The notes beneath the pieces were generated by a model, which saw only the letters and a list, made by a program, of their open reading frames with translations, ran no database searches and was not told where the DNA came from. Positions 42,857 to 52,018 of a DNA stretch of 64,000 bases are shown piece after piece. Numbering within the stretch: position 1 is the stretch's first letter; each line of letters starts with the position of its first letter. The stretch spans positions 86,356 to 150,355 of the forward strand of contig JAJDUM010000100.1 in NCBI GenBank assembly GCA_022826645.1, written 5' to 3'. The position numbers and the translations under genes are program-made. The DNA comes from Candidatus Poribacteria bacterium (lineage in GTDB: Bacteria; Poribacteria; WGA-4E; PCPOR2b).

Positions 42857-43834
42857 ATGGTTAATTTCGCAGTAGTGGGTTTAGGCGTGGGTAGCAGCCG
42901 CGCTCGGATGATTAAAGATACCGAAGGGGCCGAACTGAAATGCGTTGTCGATTTGAACGAAACCCTTGCCAAGCGGATGGCCGAAGAGCTCGATACGGAA
43001 TGGACGCCGAATCTGGATGATATCTTGGGACGGAGCGATATCGACTGCGTGATGGTGATGACACCAAGTGGGACCCACGCAGCACTCGGCATCCGTGCAG
43101 CACAAGCGGGGAAGCATGTAATTACTACCAAACCAATGGACGTTTCCACCGAAGCCTGTGATCGCCTCATCGCTGCATGTGACGGGGCGGATGTCAAGCT
43201 CGGTGTCGATTATCAAAGCCGTTACGTGGACACCAATTACCGTGTCGCGGAAGCCCTCCGCCGTGGCTGGCTCGGTAAACCCATTCTAGGAGAGGTCCGC
43301 TTCAAATGGTTCAGAGCCGACGATTATTTTGAACGCAACGGTGGCTGGCGTGGAACATGGGAGATGGATGGCGGCGGATCTCTGGCGAATCAGGGGGCAC
43401 ACTTGCTTGACCTTATCTCTTGGTTCATGGGTGATTTTGAATCAGTCTACGGCGAGATGGCAATTATGAATCACGATATCGAAACCGAGGATATCGGGCT
43501 TGCGATCGTGAACTTCAAGAGCGGAGCCAAGGGGGTAATCGTGGGGACGACTACCTTCCCGACAAGCGTCTATTTCAGCGCGGAAGTGCACGGAACCAAA
43601 GGGGGAATTTTGGTTGACGATGTGCTTGGTGGGAAGCTGCGCGTCTTCGGAGAAGGGCTGGAAGAACGTCTCCAGCAAATCGAGAACCCTGTTCACAGTA
43701 TCATCGAAGATTTTGTTCAGGCTTTTGAGGAAGGTGGAGACCTAAGAGTTGATGGCAGAGAAGGGCGCCGAACCGTTGCTCTGTTAGAGAAAATCTATCA
43801 ATCAGCCAGAGAAGGGAAAGCTCTGAGTGTCTGA
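42857..43834 (+). CDS. Gfo/Idh/MocA family oxidoreductase
   Basis: The 325-residue protein has the N-terminal Rossmann motif FAVVGLGVGSSRA, VMVMTPSGTHAALG, the catalytic-site KPMDVSTEACD (EKP-type motif, here TKPMD), and a C-terminal alpha/beta domain with GGSLANQGAHLLDLISWFMG, shown in part NQGAHLLDLISWF. Such enzymes oxidise or reduce sugars and cyclitols with NAD(P). AAGGA lies 9 bases before the ATG at 42857; the frame is open from 42806. The next gene encodes a large membrane protein and the two may be linked. Substrate unknown. Confidence 0.87.
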   Translation: MVNFAVVGLGVGSSRARMIKDTEGAELKCVVDLNETLAKRMAEELDTEWTPNLDDILGRSDIDCVMVMTPSGTHAALGIRAAQAGKHVITTKPMDVSTEACDRLIAACDGADVKLGVDYQSRYVDTNYRVAEALRRGWLGKPILGEVRFKWFRADDYFERNGGWRGTWEMDGGGSLANQGAHLLDLISWFMGDFESVYGEMAIMNHDIETEDIGLAIVNFKSGAKGVIVGTTTFPTSVYFSAEVHGTKGGILVDDVLGGKLRVFGEGLEERLQQIENPVHSIIEDFVQAFEEGGDLRVDGREGRRTVALLEKIYQSAREGKALSV

Positions 43835-43884
43835 AGGCATATCATATCCGCTTCTCATGTCATCTGTAAAAATGGAGATTTTGA

Positions 43885-45822
43885 TTGGAAGAAATTAAAA
43901 CACAGCCGAGGTATAAAGGTGCAACAGTACGCGCTATCCTGATTGGCTTGGCGCTTGTCGCCTTCAATACCTATTGGGTGACAATTACGGAGATGAAATA
44001 CCGAGCGGAAGCAACTGCGCTACCGATATTCATCTATCCGATCTTTCTCCTGTTCTGGCTGGTCGTGTTCAACAATGGCATATTGCGACTCTGGCCACGG
44101 TTTCAATTCTCGGCTGGGGAACTCCTCACCGTCTACTCTATGATTGTGATTTCGACTTCGATCGCATCGTATGGGATGTTGCAGGACCTATTCGCTATCG
44201 CTCTCCACCCCTACCAATTTGCAACCCAAGAGAATGAATGGAAGGAACTCTTTTTCCATTATATCCCACCTTGGTTTACTGCCAGTGCACCCGAGGCCGT
44301 ATTAACCGGATACTACGAAGGAGATTCCTCATTTTACGAGCCTAAGCACTTCAAAGCTTGGATGCGTCCCGTGATAGTCTGGACGGTGTTCACGCTGATC
44401 CTGTTGTTTATGCTCCACTGCATCAACACCCTCGTTCGCCGACAGTGGGTCCACACCGAACGGCTCGCATTTCCAATCATCCAACTTCCTGTAGCGATGA
44501 CGCAGTCGTCGCGTTTCTTACGGAACGGTCTGCTATGGGTCGGATTCTCTATTCCCTTTGTCCTAGACCTCATGAACGGATTACATGTGCTTTTCCCGTC
44601 CGTTCCATACCTCCATCTGAAGCTGCACTTTATTGGTAGACAACTCACTGAGAAGCCGTGGGACGCGATGTCCAATACGATGATATCGTTCTATCCGTTC
44701 ATGATCGGCCTCGGTTTTTTTCTGCCATTAGACCTCTCGTTTACCTGCTGGTTCTTTTTCCTTATACGACAGTTTAGCCGCGTGTTAAGTAGCTATCTTG
44801 GGCTGGACACGCTCCCTGGATTTCCATACTTCTATGAACAATCTGCTGGTGCATGGATCTGCATGTGTTTCATTGCTATCTGGGTAACGCGTAGGCACTT
44901 GGTCTCTGCATTCCGGACAGCATTCTCCGAAAAATCATCTGTCGATGCCGACGAGCCCATGCGTTACCGGACCGCCCTATTTGGATTGGTCGGCGGATTT
45001 CTGTTTATGTTTATTTTCTCTTATCAAGCGGGGATGTCAATAATAGCCATTCCAGTCTTCTTTGGACTTTATTTCGCTATCGCTATCGCTGTTACTCGCC
45101 TAAGGGCGGAATTTGGAGCACCCCACGGTATCTTCAACCATCCTGCTGATATGATGGTGACCGCTCTCGGGACACTGACCTGGGGCGGTGGAAGTTTAAC
45201 GGTAATGAGTTTCTATCAGTGGTTCAACCGGAGCTACCGCTCGCACGCGATGCCAAACCAATTTGAGCCGCTCAAGATGGCAGAAGTTGCTGGCATCAAC
45301 GCCCGTCGATTGGTAATAGCAATGATGATTGGAACGGCTGTGGCACTTGTCGTTGGGATGTGGACAAACTTGGACATGATGTACAGCGACGGGGCATCGG
45401 CGCGGGTATCATTCTTCAAGGGTTGGGTTGCAAATACTGCTTGGACCCGATTAGAGAACTGGCTGTTTCACCCCATGCCGCCCGATGTGCCGCGTACTAT
45501 GTTCATGGGGGTCGGCATGGGGATCGTCGTGATTCTCCATGTCTTACGAACCCGCTTCTTTTGGTGGCCCCTTCATCCTGCCGGTTATCCGCTTGCTGTC
45601 AGTTTTGCTATAGATTATTTTTGGTTTACTTTTCTCATCAGTTGGATGGTGAAAGCCATTATTTTGCGGGTCGGTCAGGTCAGGGGATATCAACGCTCCA
45701 TCCCGTTCTTCTTCGGGTTGATTTTGGGTGATTTTATCACCGGAGGACTCTGGATGATCTACGGCGTCCTAACGCAGCAGCAGACATATATGATCTATTT
45801 GAATGGGGGGACATGGTATTGA
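43885..45822 (+). CDS. DUF6785/DUF6784-type multi-pass membrane protein
   Basis: The 645-residue protein has about 14 hydrophobic segments. It resembles the DUF6785 family, which is frequent in Poribacteria and Planctomycetes and which looks like a transporter of the OPT-like kind, although no function is established. Segments include RAILIGLALVAFNTYWVTI, FSAGELLTVYSMIVIS, YVEPW-like WFTASAPEAVLTGYYEG and PHGIFNHPADMM. The TTG at 43885 has TGGAG 7 bases upstream. It lies between a Gfo/Idh/MocA gene and an aldo/keto reductase gene, so a role in uptake of a sugar derivative is possible. Confidence 0.78.
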   Translation: MEEIKTQPRYKGATVRAILIGLALVAFNTYWVTITEMKYRAEATALPIFIYPIFLLFWLVVFNNGILRLWPRFQFSAGELLTVYSMIVISTSIASYGMLQDLFAIALHPYQFATQENEWKELFFHYIPPWFTASAPEAVLTGYYEGDSSFYEPKHFKAWMRPVIVWTVFTLILLFMLHCINTLVRRQWVHTERLAFPIIQLPVAMTQSSRFLRNGLLWVGFSIPFVLDLMNGLHVLFPSVPYLHLKLHFIGRQLTEKPWDAMSNTMISFYPFMIGLGFFLPLDLSFTCWFFFLIRQFSRVLSSYLGLDTLPGFPYFYEQSAGAWICMCFIAIWVTRRHLVSAFRTAFSEKSSVDADEPMRYRTALFGLVGGFLFMFIFSYQAGMSIIAIPVFFGLYFAIAIAVTRLRAEFGAPHGIFNHPADMMVTALGTLTWGGGSLTVMSFYQWFNRSYRSHAMPNQFEPLKMAEVAGINARRLVIAMMIGTAVALVVGMWTNLDMMYSDGASARVSFFKGWVANTAWTRLENWLFHPMPPDVPRTMFMGVGMGIVVILHVLRTRFFWWPLHPAGYPLAVSFAIDYFWFTFLISWMVKAIILRVGQVRGYQRSIPFFFGLILGDFITGGLWMIYGVLTQQQTYMIYLNGGTWY

Positions 45823-45862
45823 AATATGAATTGCGAACTTTTCAACAAAGGGAGACGGAATT

Positions 45863-46846
45863 GTGGAATATGTGAACTTTGGAACTGCTGGCGTTCAGGT
45901 GAGCCGGCTGGCTTTCGGCTTGGGTTTCAGAGGACAGCCCGATGAAGCAGAAGCCCAGAGAGTAATTGAACACGCTTTTGAGCTTGGTATCAACCTTATC
46001 GATTGTGCCAATTGGTACGGACCAATGGATGATCGAGCCAATCAGGGTCGTTCGGAGGTGATTTTAGGCAGAGCGTTGAAGGGGAAGCGGGATAACGTCG
46101 TGATTACCACAAAGGTCGCCGCCCCCACAGGATCCGGGCCCAACGACGAAGGTTTATCGCGGTATCACATCATGCGCGAAGTAGATCGATCGCTCAAACG
46201 GTTGGACACAGACCATGTTGATATCTACTTGGTCCATCGCTTTGATGAATTAACGCCGCTTGAAGAGACAATACGGGCGTTGGACGACATCGTTCGCGCG
46301 GGTAAGGCACGGTACGTCGGATGCTGCAACTATGCGGCGTGGCAGGTTTGTAAATCGCACTGGATTGCGGACAAGCGGAATGTAACGCCGTATATGTGCG
46401 TTCAGAATCTATATAATCTGCTAAACCGTCAGATGGAAGGTGAGATGTTTAGTCTGGTAAAGGATATGGGTTTGGGAGCGATGGCGTTTAGTCCGTTAGC
46501 GGTCGGTCTCTTCAGCGGGGTATACTCTCCAGACCGTCCAGCACCGTCAGGAACTCTTTTTGCAACGCGTCAGGACGATTTTGCCCGTATGATGGAGGAA
46601 CGCGCCGCGGGCGTTATAACAACGGTTAGACAGCTCGCTGATGAATTGGGAAAAACACCCGCACAACTGGCTTTAGCTTGGGTGCTATCGCATCCAGAAA
46701 TCACGGTTGCCATCAGCGGGGCAGACACAATTGAACATCTGAACGATAACATCGGTGGGGTCGGCTGGACGCTTGATGATTCCGTGCGAGAAAAACTGGA
46801 TGCTGTTTCCGAGTCATTCGTCGGGCGGCCCCAAGGCAGCTTCTAA
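45863..46846 (+). CDS. Aldo/keto reductase
   Basis: The 327-residue NADPH-dependent reductase has the AKR barrel motifs: NLIDCANWYG with catalytic Asp and Tyr, VVITTKVA with Lys, DIYLVHRFDE with His, and the C-terminal cofactor-binding VAISGADTIEHLNDNI. It reduces or oxidises carbonyls of sugars or aldehydes. The start is GTG at 45863, with GGGAGACGG upstream. It follows the DUF6785 gene by 40 bases. A strong terminator follows the stop. Confidence 0.88.
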   Translation: MEYVNFGTAGVQVSRLAFGLGFRGQPDEAEAQRVIEHAFELGINLIDCANWYGPMDDRANQGRSEVILGRALKGKRDNVVITTKVAAPTGSGPNDEGLSRYHIMREVDRSLKRLDTDHVDIYLVHRFDELTPLEETIRALDDIVRAGKARYVGCCNYAAWQVCKSHWIADKRNVTPYMCVQNLYNLLNRQMEGEMFSLVKDMGLGAMAFSPLAVGLFSGVYSPDRPAPSGTLFATRQDDFARMMEERAAGVITTVRQLADELGKTPAQLALAWVLSHPEITVAISGADTIEHLNDNIGGVGWTLDDSVREKLDAVSESFVGRPQGSF

Positions 46847-46902
46847 AGTATCTCAAGTTAAAAGGGGTATTCCAAAGCAGCTTGAAATACCCTCGATACT
46901 TT
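46845..46902. terminator. Bidirectional hairpin terminator between converging genes
   Basis: AAAGTATC (46845-46852) pairs with GATACTTT (46895-46902), and inside it GGGTATT (46865-46871) pairs with AATACCC (46886-46892). TTTTT follows on the plus strand. It separates the aldo/keto reductase gene from the converging LamG gene. Confidence 0.75.
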
Positions 46903-46905
46903 TTC

Positions 46906-47820
46906 CTATCTATGGGCTGACAACCCGTGCTTCATCTTGCCCCAGGTGACGGCAAGTTTGCCAGCGGGATCAACTGCCAGTGAGTTTTTGACGTTTTTGT
47001 TAATTTCGTCTGGGCTGAGTGTCCGGTCATAGACACGATAGATTGCGATAGAACAGTTGCAGGTTCGCTGCTGTTCAACACGAGCGGAAGTAAATATACC
47101 GTGCTGTAGCATTGGGTGTGCGGGATCCCACTCCACCTCGGTTGGATTATTGGAAACCTCGACACCGTCTCGGTAGATTTTTATGCTCTCTCCGCTTTTA
47201 AAGGCGAGATGCACCCAGTGCCACTCCTTCTGTCCGATGTTCAGCTTGTTTTTTCGTTTTGCTAAGTCTTGGCGATGTTGCACGATGTTTTGGGCGATGC
47301 TTATGTTTTGGAATATCCCACTACCGTTAGCATCTAACCAAACCCGAACAATCTGATCTCTCGGTGCTCCGGCGTTCCAGCCGTCTTTAATAGGAGCCCA
47401 CGGCTGGGTCTGAAGTCCAAATACCTGATGTTCTTCCAGAAAGAGGCGACCATTTATTCGCATAAGAAGCCCAATGGTAAAATCTTGAAGGTGGACAATA
47501 GGTGCGTTTTTATCCTCCTCGTCGTTGGCAAAAACAGCCTTAGACTCAGTTGCTGTGTACCAAGCGGCATTCTCCGACTTGACACCAATCGCGGGAATTT
47601 CAATGGTGCCGTGTTCAAGGTTCGGCTTGACAGCCCCTCGTTTTAGTTGTCCACCAGCCGTGCCAGCGTTCCGCCACACATTGTGAGCTTTCTGCTGGTG
47701 TGTTTCTACAGGATTAAAGTAGAGCACGGGGTCCCTAACCGGACTCACCGCAAACGCCACAGATGAGATAAGGACCGTAATCAGCACCACACTCAAAATA
47801 GTACTATTAGCCGTTTTCAT
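46906..47820 (-). CDS. Secreted LamG-like (concanavalin A fold) protein
   Basis: The 304-residue protein begins with a signal peptide (TILSVVLITVLISSVAFA, about residue 24) and has a LamG/LamG-like jelly-roll domain: FTIGLLMRINGRLF, WHWVHLAFKSGESIKIYRDG, CSIAIYRVYDRTLSPDEI. It likely binds a polysaccharide or matrix outside the cell. It ends GKLAVTWGKMKHG, a motif shared with two other LamG proteins in this window. AGGAG lies before the ATG. It is a tandem paralogue of the next gene. Confidence 0.85.
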   Translation of the reverse strand: MKTANSTILSVVLITVLISSVAFAVSPVRDPVLYFNPVETHQQKAHNVWRNAGTAGGQLKRGAVKPNLEHGTIEIPAIGVKSENAAWYTATESKAVFANDEEDKNAPIVHLQDFTIGLLMRINGRLFLEEHQVFGLQTQPWAPIKDGWNAGAPRDQIVRVWLDANGSGIFQNISIAQNIVQHRQDLAKRKNKLNIGQKEWHWVHLAFKSGESIKIYRDGVEVSNNPTEVEWDPAHPMLQHGIFTSARVEQQRTCNCSIAIYRVYDRTLSPDEINKNVKNSLAVDPAGKLAVTWGKMKHGLSAHR

Positions 47821-47945
47821 TGTAATCTTCTCCTGATAGATTCTGTGGGGGTTACTATCCTCCTAATTATTACGTTAACCGCTCAATAGAGTAGGAATTA
47901 AAGCATTAGTGAAATGTTTGGGGATCTGTCAAAAAGATCTCCAGA

Positions 47946-48827
47946 CTAAAATCCACGTTTCATCTTGCCCCAAGTGATGGCGAGTTTGCCCGCCGGATCA
48001 ACCGACAACGAGTTCCTAACATTTTTGCTGATTTCGTCGGGTGTGAGTACCCGGTCATAGACGCGATAGATTGCAATAGAACAGTTGCAGGTTCGCTGCT
48101 GCACCTCAAAGTTAGAGGTGAATATGCCGTGAAGATTTAGATCGTGTTCGGCGTTCCATTTTACTTCTGTTGGATTGGAGGCTGCCTCTGTTCCATCAAG
48201 GTAGGTTGTCATGCTCACGCCGCTCTCAAACACAATGTGAACCCAATGCCACTCGTTTTCTCCAAGCTTCAGTTTGTTTCGTCTGTTAGAAAAGTCGTGA
48301 CGGGCTTGTATAACGTTCTGGGCGATACTTACGTTTTGGACTATGCCTTTGCCGGCGACATCTAACCATATCCGAATAACCTGTTCATGTGCCCGAGGCG
48401 GTATCTTCCCCTCAGTTTGGATGCCTATAATGATGTTTTCCTCCGCGAAATATGGTCCGTTCACCCGCATAAGGAGTCCAAGGGTGAAGCTTTCGAGATT
48501 AACGACAGGTGCTTTATCGTCCTCTGCTTCATTGGCGAAAACTGATTTGGACTTAGTTGCAGTATACCACGCAGCATCATCCGCCTTAAGACCGATTGAT
48601 GGAATTTCAATGGGACCCACTTCAAGGGTTGGTTTGCCTTCGCCTTTTCTAATTTCTCCGCCAGCTTTGCCGGCATTCTTCCAAGCATTGTCCCCCTTTG
48701 CTTGCCGGGTCGCTAAGGGATTAAAGTAAAGCACAGGTCCCTTCACCGGACTCGTTGCAAATACCATGGAGGATGTCAACACCATGATAAGCGTGAGACC
48801 GAGGATAGTTCTGTTAGACAATTTCAT
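47946..48827 (-). CDS. Secreted LamG-like (concanavalin A fold) protein, paralogue
   Basis: The 293-residue protein has a signal peptide (TILGLTLIMVLTSSMVFA) and the same domain as the neighbour: FTLGLLMRVNGPYF, WHWVHIVFESGVSMTTYLDG, CSIAIYRVYDRVLTPDEI, and the C-terminal GKLAITWGKMKRGF. The two are clearly duplicated (about 60 percent alike by eye). The mature protein probably acts outside the cell as a carbohydrate or matrix binder. AGGAGA lies before the ATG at 48827. No catalytic residues seen. Confidence 0.85.
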   Translation of the reverse strand: MKLSNRTILGLTLIMVLTSSMVFATSPVKGPVLYFNPLATRQAKGDNAWKNAGKAGGEIRKGEGKPTLEVGPIEIPSIGLKADDAAWYTATKSKSVFANEAEDDKAPVVNLESFTLGLLMRVNGPYFAEENIIIGIQTEGKIPPRAHEQVIRIWLDVAGKGIVQNVSIAQNVIQARHDFSNRRNKLKLGENEWHWVHIVFESGVSMTTYLDGTEAASNPTEVKWNAEHDLNLHGIFTSNFEVQQRTCNCSIAIYRVYDRVLTPDEISKNVRNSLSVDPAGKLAITWGKMKRGF

Positions 48828-49018
48828 ATTACATTCTCCTTCTGAGTTCTGGTAGAAGAGAGTTTTACACCCTTCCTATTGAGCAGCCAATAAAATAACT
48901 TGTGCGGTTTTGTCTTAGAAATTCCTCACAATGGAATCGGAAAGAATTTCATACAAGTTTAACAAAAAATCACGCAATTGTCTACAAAAAATCAGCAATT
49001 ATGTCGAGGTAACATCAG

Positions 49019-50212
49019 ATGGTCAATTTACATAACTTACATAACAGATGGATTTCCTTTTTCCTGATCGTGGTTTTCCTTAATTTGTGCAGCTTCCCCC
49101 TTTATTCAGAGTCTGAATTTCAGACACATCTCCAAAAGGCGGATCTATACGCGAGTCAACGCGAGTTCTTCAAAGCGGTCGAACATCTCTCAAAGGCGCT
49201 CGATATTCATCCCCGATCGGTTGAGGTCCTTGTGCAACTTGCGATTGCCTGCAGCAGATTGGGATGGATTGACAAGGCGGTTGAATCTTACGCCGTTGTG
49301 TTGCATCTTGACCCCAACTCACCGAGTGCACAATATGGCTTAAAAGTGCTCGGACGTTACCAACTCGGTTTAATCCATGCAAGGAAAGGAGCTTTTGAAA
49401 AAGCGAAAATCCAATATCATCTCTCCATCGAATTAGATCCGGAACTATCCTTACCACATTTCCAACTCGGTTACCTCTTGACCCAACAGGGAAAGTTTGA
49501 GGAAGCCGTTCCCTTTTATCAGAAAGCGATAGCACTCTATCCAAATCACACAGGTGCCTACTACCAACTGGCGAATGCCTATTTCCGGATGGGAAAACAG
49601 GAGGAAGGGAAACGTCAGTTGGAAAAATTTCGGGAGATTAAAGCGAAGGAACGGTTTAATCTCGCAGAGCGATCGTTGAAAAAGGGGGAGATTGACGAAG
49701 CACTGACGGCATTTCAGCGGACGCTTGACATGGATGCCGCGTTTGCACCCGCCTATGCCCGGCTCAGCTCTATTGCTCTCCAACAGAACGATTTGGAAGC
49801 CGCGGTGGAGTATCTCCAACGTGCGCTTGAGATCAGACCCAATTTCGCTGCGGGTCACTATCAACTAGGCAGTATCTATCACAAACAGGGTGCAATCGAA
49901 AAGGCGATCGAGGCATTTGAAGCTGCCCTCACGCTTAACCCCAATTTTGCGCCAGCGTGTAATGCACTTGCTTGGTTCTATGCCGAGAGCGAGAAGAATT
50001 TAGATAAGGCAGTTACACTTGCGGCAAAGGCGGTTAAATTGAAACCGATCGCTTCTCACTGGGATACCCTCGCCTACGCCCTTTATAGCGCGGGAAGATA
50101 CACGGAAGCCGCCGAGGCGATTGCCAGAGCACTTGATTTACAACCCGATGATCCGGACTATATAGCACGCCAGAAATCAATTCAAAAAGCGATGACCGAG
50201 CAGGACAAGTGA
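49019..50212 (+). CDS. Secreted TPR-repeat protein
   Basis: The 397-residue protein starts with a signal peptide (WISFFLIVVFLNLCSFPLYSE) and has about nine TPR units, for example AKIQYHLSIELDPELSLPHF, AVPFYQKAIALYPNHTGAYY and AIEAFEAALTLNPNFAPACN. TPR repeats bind other proteins. The gene ends in AAGTGA, where GTG starts the CRTAC1 gene, so the two are translated together. This TPR-CRTAC1 pairing is frequent in Poribacteria and Planctomycetes; the function is unknown. AGGT precedes the ATG. Confidence 0.85.
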   Translation: MVNLHNLHNRWISFFLIVVFLNLCSFPLYSESEFQTHLQKADLYASQREFFKAVEHLSKALDIHPRSVEVLVQLAIACSRLGWIDKAVESYAVVLHLDPNSPSAQYGLKVLGRYQLGLIHARKGAFEKAKIQYHLSIELDPELSLPHFQLGYLLTQQGKFEEAVPFYQKAIALYPNHTGAYYQLANAYFRMGKQEEGKRQLEKFREIKAKERFNLAERSLKKGEIDEALTAFQRTLDMDAAFAPAYARLSSIALQQNDLEAAVEYLQRALEIRPNFAAGHYQLGSIYHKQGAIEKAIEAFEAALTLNPNFAPACNALAWFYAESEKNLDKAVTLAAKAVKLKPIASHWDTLAYALYSAGRYTEAAEAIARALDLQPDDPDYIARQKSIQKAMTEQDK

Positions 50213-51897
50213 CAGAATTGCACATGAAAAACCTACATATTACATTTCACGCATCACGTTTCACGTTTCACCTCCTCATTCTCTTACTATTTACGCCGCT
50301 AACTCTTGCAGCCCAAACACTAACTTTCACTGACGTGACGGCAGAAGCTGGCATTAATTTTAAGCATACGAATGGCAGGAGTGGCGAATTTTACTTTGTA
50401 GAACAGCTCGGTTCAGGGGCAGCATTTTTTGATTATGATAACGATGGTTATCTCGATCTTTACTTCGTCAACGGAGCGGACCTCCCCGGTTTTGAATCGG
50501 AGAAACCACCAACAGATTGCTTCTATCGAAATAATGGGGACGGGACTTTTACTGACGTAACAGAGATTGCAGGAGTTGGGGACAGGAGTTACGGCGTTGG
50601 ATGCTGCGTTGGGGATTATAACAACGATGGTTACCTCGATCTGTATGTGACCAACTTCGGAAAAAACCGCCTCTACCGTAATAATGGAAACGGAACTTTC
50701 ACGGATGTAGCGGATCAAGCCAATGTTGGAGATGAGCGTTGGGGGGCTTCTTGCGCCTTCGCGGATTATGACAATGATGGCCATCTCGATCTGTATGTGA
50801 CCAACTATATTCAGTATCAACTGGATAAAAACAAAATCTGTAAGAATAAAGGCGTGCGCACGTATTGCAATCCCCAGGAATATGTCGGCGAGGCGGATAT
50901 CCTCTATCGGAACAATGGCGATGGAACATTTACGGAGGTTACCCAAACTGCAGGCGTCTATCAGTCGCGGAGTAGAGGACTTGGGGTTGTTTGGGGCGAC
51001 TACAACAACGATGGCTACAGTGACCTCTATGTGGCGAATGACACGAATGAGAACCACCTGTTTCGTAATAACCGGGATGGTTCATTCTCCGACGAGGCGT
51101 TTTTCGCGGGTGTTGCGTTGAGCGAGGATGGCGAAATGGGGAGCGGTATGGGCGTGGATTTTGGTGATTACGACAACGATGGTCGTTTAGATATTATGGT
51201 GACCAATTTTCAGGATGAAGTGGCAACCTTATATCACAATGACGGAGATGGTTTTTTCTCTGACGCTTCTTATATCTCTGGAACAGGCGAAAGTACCTAC
51301 GCGTCTTTGGGGTGGGGTGTCTGCTTCTTCGACTATGACAACGACGGTGCCAAGGATATATTTATTGCCAACGGGCACATCTTCGGCAATGTTGAGGAAT
51401 TCAACCCTGAAACGACTTACGCGCAGGTCAATCATCTCTTCAGGAATCTGGGCGGTGGTGTTTTTCAAGAGGTCACTACCAATACCGGCCTCGATCTGTC
51501 CCAAAAAGCACCGAGCCGGGGCTCTGCATTCGGAGACTACGATAACGACGGCGACATCGATATACTGGTTACCAATAGCGATGGAAAGCCCCAACTGCTC
51601 AGGAACGATGGTGGAAACCGGAACAATTGGGTGAAAGTGCGCATCCGTGGAACTACAAGTAATCGGGCAGGAATCGGAACGCGAGTTGAAGTCGTTACCG
51701 GCGATGTTTCACAGATGGCTGAAGTCAAAAGCGGTTCAGGCTATCTCTGCCAAAACGCACTCGCCCTTCATTTCGGTTTAGGGCGGCACGTGATCATCGA
51801 TAAAATCGTTGCAACATTTGCGAGTGGACGTGTTTATAAAGTGGAGACAGTTCCTATCAATCAGGTTATCGAAATCACAGAACCCAGCGATAAATGA
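50209..51897 (+). CDS. CRTAC1 family protein (FG-GAP repeats plus ASPIC/UnbV domain)
   Basis: The 562-residue secreted protein has a leader (FHLLILLLFTPLTLAAQ) and then FG-GAP/VCBS calcium-binding repeats with the repeated DYDNDGYLDLYV core (DxDxDG), and a C-terminal ASPIC/UnbV domain with GIGTRVEVVTGD, VKSGSGYLCQN and LHFGLG. The fold is a seven-blade propeller that sits outside the cell. GTG at 50209 overlaps the TPR stop; an ATG five codons later is the alternative. The leader codes through a TTTCACG-type repeat at 50245-50271. Confidence 0.88.
   Translation: MTELHMKNLHITFHASRFTFHLLILLLFTPLTLAAQTLTFTDVTAEAGINFKHTNGRSGEFYFVEQLGSGAAFFDYDNDGYLDLYFVNGADLPGFESEKPPTDCFYRNNGDGTFTDVTEIAGVGDRSYGVGCCVGDYNNDGYLDLYVTNFGKNRLYRNNGNGTFTDVADQANVGDERWGASCAFADYDNDGHLDLYVTNYIQYQLDKNKICKNKGVRTYCNPQEYVGEADILYRNNGDGTFTEVTQTAGVYQSRSRGLGVVWGDYNNDGYSDLYVANDTNENHLFRNNRDGSFSDEAFFAGVALSEDGEMGSGMGVDFGDYDNDGRLDIMVTNFQDEVATLYHNDGDGFFSDASYISGTGESTYASLGWGVCFFDYDNDGAKDIFIANGHIFGNVEEFNPETTYAQVNHLFRNLGGGVFQEVTTNTGLDLSQKAPSRGSAFGDYDNDGDIDILVTNSDGKPQLLRNDGGNRNNWVKVRIRGTTSNRAGIGTRVEVVTGDVSQMAEVKSGSGYLCQNALALHFGLGRHVIIDKIVATFASGRVYKVETVPINQVIEITEPSDK
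50245..50271 (+). repeat. TTTCACG-type repeat within the CRTAC1 leader
   Basis: TTTCACGCATCACG is followed by TTTCACGTTTCAC. A related sequence occurs on the minus strand at 40635-40650. The repeat encodes the FHASRFTFH peptide at the N-terminus. Confidence 0.5.
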
Positions 51898-51912
51898 GGA
51901 TCAAAAAAATCA

Positions 51913-51947
51913 TTGCAATAAATTTTAAAAGATGCTAACATTATACT
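51913..51947 (+). promoter_or_regulatory. Possible promoter for the LamG gene at 52019
   Basis: TTGCAA at 51913-51918 is followed after 17 bases by TAACAT (51936-51941), and TATACT lies at 51942-51947. Either could be the -10; neither is a full match. Confidence 0.35.
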
Positions 51948-52018
51948 GTATACGTTACATGGGGCGGCGATTCGCCGCTAAATTCAGCAGCTGCTAGTAA
52001 ATATTAGGAGGTTAATGC

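Noticed and set aside
50413..51057. A 214-codon minus-strand frame rich in Ile and Val
   Set aside because: It is the complement of the DxDxDG calcium-binding repeats of the CRTAC1 gene.
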